A stretch of 64,000 bases of DNA, from the NCBI RefSeq assembly GCF_008933155.1, contig NZ_WBVP01000008.1, positions 104,184 to 168,183 on the forward strand, read 5' to 3'. Positions within the stretch are counted from its first letter, which is position 1, and each line of letters starts with the position of its first letter. The position numbers were made by a program, and so were the translations under genes. Below are positions 61,308 through 64,000 of the stretch, one piece after another. The DNA comes from Aliivibrio finisterrensis. Its GTDB lineage: Bacteria; Pseudomonadota; Gammaproteobacteria; Enterobacterales; Vibrionaceae. Under the pieces are notes generated by a model that worked only from the letters and a program-made list of their open reading frames with translations, made no database searches and had not been told where the DNA came from.

Positions 61308-64000
61308 TCACTTAACTCCGTTCTCAGACCTTCTGGTGCGGATCAATAGCCATATTAACAACAGATTAAACAAATCCAATGCACCACCGCCTGCTACAGT
61401 TACAAAATTCTTTCGTTCAGGTTCAGTAAGCGTTGATATTGGCAATGAGAAATCTAACTGTACAGGAACATTTGTGGCTGATTCGCCATTGTTAATTGTT
61501 AATTGCACTTCGATTAAATCGATCCAAACTGGCATAGTTATTGTGATGTCTTGCTTAACACTGGTGACTACTCCGCCAGAATTGATATTACCATTATTCA
61601 CCGACAAACTGTGGCAATCGACAGCGGTAATATAATCACATAAATTAAATTGTAATACCTTTTTATCCGTTTGTGGATCGAAGACGGCTTCAGCATCAAC
61701 AGTAAAACCTGGGATATCGAGTGGGGTTGATGCAAAAACCATATAGCCTGGGTCGTCAATATGTCCATTACGTTCACCATCCCCGTCATGTACCCCCCCA
61801 TCTTTGATCGTTATCTCAAGACAATACCCTCCTAGTATCATCGTTTCTTGATATTCATCGGAACCAGGAGGTGGGCAAAAACCCAATTCCCCTTGAGCAT
61901 AACGCAAATTACTACCCTCTTCACTTTCATCAAAAGTAAACCATCCTGCTCGCTCCGTATATTTACGATAAAAACTATCAGGTACTAATGGTCTTAACAT
62001 AGGTAAAACAATAGAGATAGAATCATTAAATACTTCGGTAATGGTAAAATTGGTCACGTGACTGTCGGTGTACTTGTCATCGAATTCTATATCTCGGGGT
62101 AAAAGAGCCGCACCTTCAGCGCTAGTAATACTGCGTTGTTCATTGCTAATATATGGACTGTATGTTCCTACTTTTTCTGATAATTTTCCGAGCTGAATAC
62201 AACTTCCTGGGCTCGATTGCATCACATACCCACCACCGAGTGCCTTTTCATTATCAATAGCTTGCAATTCACAAGAGTTGACTGCGTCTAAAAAGTCAGG
62301 GATTAGATCGTTATCAGTATCAAGAAACCCCTCATACATATCTACAATACCATCATTATCACTATCTTGATTAGACGTAAGCACCATGGTGTCCATCACC
62401 CTTAACGTTACTCGTCCTTTAAGTTCGGGCAAATCTGTATCTAACACTCTTCCTTGATAGTCGAAGTAGTAACGACCCACCTCACCGCTAATATCCACTG
62501 GTAATGTAGCAGTATCTAGCATGGTACCTAACCATTGCTTATCTCCCTCAAAGGTTACATACCAGTCTATCTCGATGCTTACCGACTCGTTAGGTTTAAA
62601 AATGTCGACTGTTAGATACAAGTCATCAACTAACTCGGGATACACTAAAGAACGTACTTTCCCATTGGTGTTGATGATTTTTGCATCAATAGTAGGCATT
62701 GGCTCAGATTCCAATAGGGTAAAGGTTAAAGAATCATAAGATCCAGCATTTACATCGTCACTAAACACCACTGTTAAACTTTCGCTTCCCTCATTGCCAT
62801 CTGAACCGTATACATCAAAGTTGATCACCCCTTTTACACCGGACTCAATAGTAATGGTATGCGCGGCTAGCAAAGAATGATCGTTAAAATCACTACTGCT
62901 TAGCTCAGTTGCAATCTCAATTGGAATTGAGACAGGATAGACAGGAGAGGCCCCCATTAAATGCACCGTAATTTGCGCCTTATTGTTTTCGTAAATAGCT
63001 GTACGCTGCTCAAAATTAACTTGCGGAAAGACTCGGAATAGCTGCCCTACAGTTTGGGTAGCCTGTGTATTGGGGTCTGTAGCTTCCCAATAAACTACAT
63101 GATTACCCGAACGTAAACGGGGTATATTATCTCGCAGTGAAACAGGGACTGGGTTACCCAATACATCTTTAGCTGTTGGCGATAGACCTGCGATTGGGGT
63201 GAAAAGGCTCGTTGCAGAAATATCACGCGGTTTGACGTCATCAAAGCGAGGGGCGTTTGGATCTACATCATTAGAGATCAATAATAGATAGTCTGCCATC
63301 GTTTCCCCGCTGTCATTAACCCAAGTATATTCTATATACATTTGTTGTGGCATAGAGTCTGATGCTTGATATAACAATGTATTATCAACAATAGAAACTC
63401 GCCCAACTAATGCATTAGAACTGGTTAAAGTACCACCATTACTTAATGTTAACGGTACAAATTTCACCAATTGATTACTGTCAACGTTATACATACCATC
63501 GCTACTAATATCTATTTGAGTAATAGCTTTGTCATCCAAACTATCGGGTTCTCCATCACCATCAATATCTAGGCTAATCTCACTATTTTCAGGGAACGCA
63601 TCTAATGTATTTACGACTCCATCACCATCGATATCGTCATCCCATTCATTCAAAATACCATCACCATCGAGGTCATGAGCGAGAGCAAAAGTATGGGTTT
63701 TGCTTTTCAATGTTCTCACTATATCCAGATTTTGGATACTCACTTGATGGGCTATCACTCTCACATTATTTGTATCAGGATAAGCGTCCTCCATATCAAT
63801 AAGGCTAGTAAATGTTTGATTAGGTGCTAAATCACTGACGAATAAATAGCTTATTTGATAGATACCATCTTCTGGTGCCGTATTCTCAAGATTATTATTC
63901 GCAATAACACTAACGACTGAGTCACTGGTAACTGGCTGAGCAGGTTCAATGTTAATTTGACTAAACCACTGTCTAATTTCCTCAGGTGTATTACCCAGCG
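61308..64000 (-). CDS. large GlyGly-CTERM surface protein, C-terminal part
   Basis: At least 896 residues; the frame stays open to the right edge, so the N-terminus is missing. From the visible start: thrombospondin type-3-like calcium repeats (DLDGDGILNEWDDDIDGDGV, DIDGDGEPDS), a Calx-beta-like region (AIYENNKAQITVHL...), another Asp-rich repeat (DQDSDNDGIVDMYEG), and a C-terminal GlyGly-CTERM tail (VAGGGALDLFNLLLIWLLIRTRR). Such tails are cut by rhombosortase and the protein ends on the cell surface or is secreted by type II secretion. Its role is perhaps adhesion. Confidence 0.85.
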   Translation of the reverse strand, partial: LGNTPEEIRQWFSQINIEPAQPVTSDSVVSVIANNNLENTAPEDGIYQISYLFVSDLAPNQTFTSLIDMEDAYPDTNNVRVIAHQVSIQNLDIVRTLKSKTHTFALAHDLDGDGILNEWDDDIDGDGVVNTLDAFPENSEISLDIDGDGEPDSLDDKAITQIDISSDGMYNVDSNQLVKFVPLTLSNGGTLTSSNALVGRVSIVDNTLLYQASDSMPQQMYIEYTWVNDSGETMADYLLLISNDVDPNAPRFDDVKPRDISATSLFTPIAGLSPTAKDVLGNPVPVSLRDNIPRLRSGNHVVYWEATDPNTQATQTVGQLFRVFPQVNFEQRTAIYENNKAQITVHLMGASPVYPVSIPIEIATELSSSDFNDHSLLAAHTITIESGVKGVINFDVYGSDGNEGSESLTVVFSDDVNAGSYDSLTFTLLESEPMPTIDAKIINTNGKVRSLVYPELVDDLYLTVDIFKPNESVSIEIDWYVTFEGDKQWLGTMLDTATLPVDISGEVGRYYFDYQGRVLDTDLPELKGRVTLRVMDTMVLTSNQDSDNDGIVDMYEGFLDTDNDLIPDFLDAVNSCELQAIDNEKALGGGYVMQSSPGSCIQLGKLSEKVGTYSPYISNEQRSITSAEGAALLPRDIEFDDKYTDSHVTNFTITEVFNDSISIVLPMLRPLVPDSFYRKYTERAGWFTFDESEEGSNLRYAQGELGFCPPPGSDEYQETMILGGYCLEITIKDGGVHDGDGERNGHIDDPGYMVFASTPLDIPGFTVDAEAVFDPQTDKKVLQFNLCDYITAVDCHSLSVNNGNINSGGVVTSVKQDITITMPVWIDLIEVQLTINNGESATNVPVQLDFSLPISTLTEPERKNFVTVAGGGALDLFNLLLIWLLIRTRRSENGVK

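Overview
The window is low-GC gammaproteobacterial DNA. Gene content points to Vibrionaceae and most likely the Aliivibrio (Vibrio fischeri) group: a vibrio-type formate dehydrogenase locus, a MobB-MoeA fusion, NorM beside riboflavin synthase, a GH19 chitinase, a DUF3802 protein and a GlyGly-CTERM protein. The genus is an inference from remembered family content; no search was run. I see no rRNA, tRNA, CRISPR array, transposase or prophage genes.

Layout. (1) 1-5.3 kb: a formate dehydrogenase locus on the minus strand (four-cluster ferredoxin, TorD-type chaperone, small Tat protein, start of the catalytic subunit), preceded by DUF3305/DUF3306 genes and divergent fdhD. (2) 5.3-25.7 kb: a mixed accessory stretch with an HD-GYP receptor, an MltC-like lytic transglycosylase, a U32 protein, five GNAT acetyltransferases, a rhodanese, a GH19 chitinase, small membrane proteins, a BCCT transporter and a PepSY/PhoPQ-like signalling operon. 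Two related ~162-bp repeats lie here. (3) 25.9-34.6 kb: a Cache histidine kinase and NtrC-type activator, divergent from a tungstate ABC transporter (tupABC), mobA and a mobB-moeA fusion. (4) 34.7-45 kb: ordinary housekeeping and transport genes. (5) 45-59.7 kb: a periplasmic ester-hydrolase block with an anaerobic sulfatase maturase, a HEAT/TPR protein, an FGE-like lipoprotein, a PafA-like phosphatase, a LysR regulator, a six-gene MoxR-DUF58-Bat operon and a divergent arylsulfatase. (6) 59.7-64 kb: small genes, one resembling NifW, and the C-terminal part of a large GlyGly-CTERM surface protein that runs off the window.

How the genes work together. The formate dehydrogenase operon and the tup-mob operon, about 26 kb apart, each have a -24/-12 (sigma-54) promoter and upstream copies of the same palindrome (core GACATTTTGTC). 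The NtrC-type activator next to tup is the obvious candidate to bind both. This would tie enzyme, metal uptake and cofactor synthesis into one regulon that is now interrupted by the accessory stretch. In the sulfatase block, two near-identical T-N11-A palindromes sit in the divergent region between the MoxR/Bat operon and the arylsulfatase, with a LysR gene at the far end of the Bat operon. This suggests that the chaperone/Bat complex and the sulfatase are co-regulated.

Limits: all family names come from reading motifs by eye. Operators, promoters and terminators are pattern calls without expression data.
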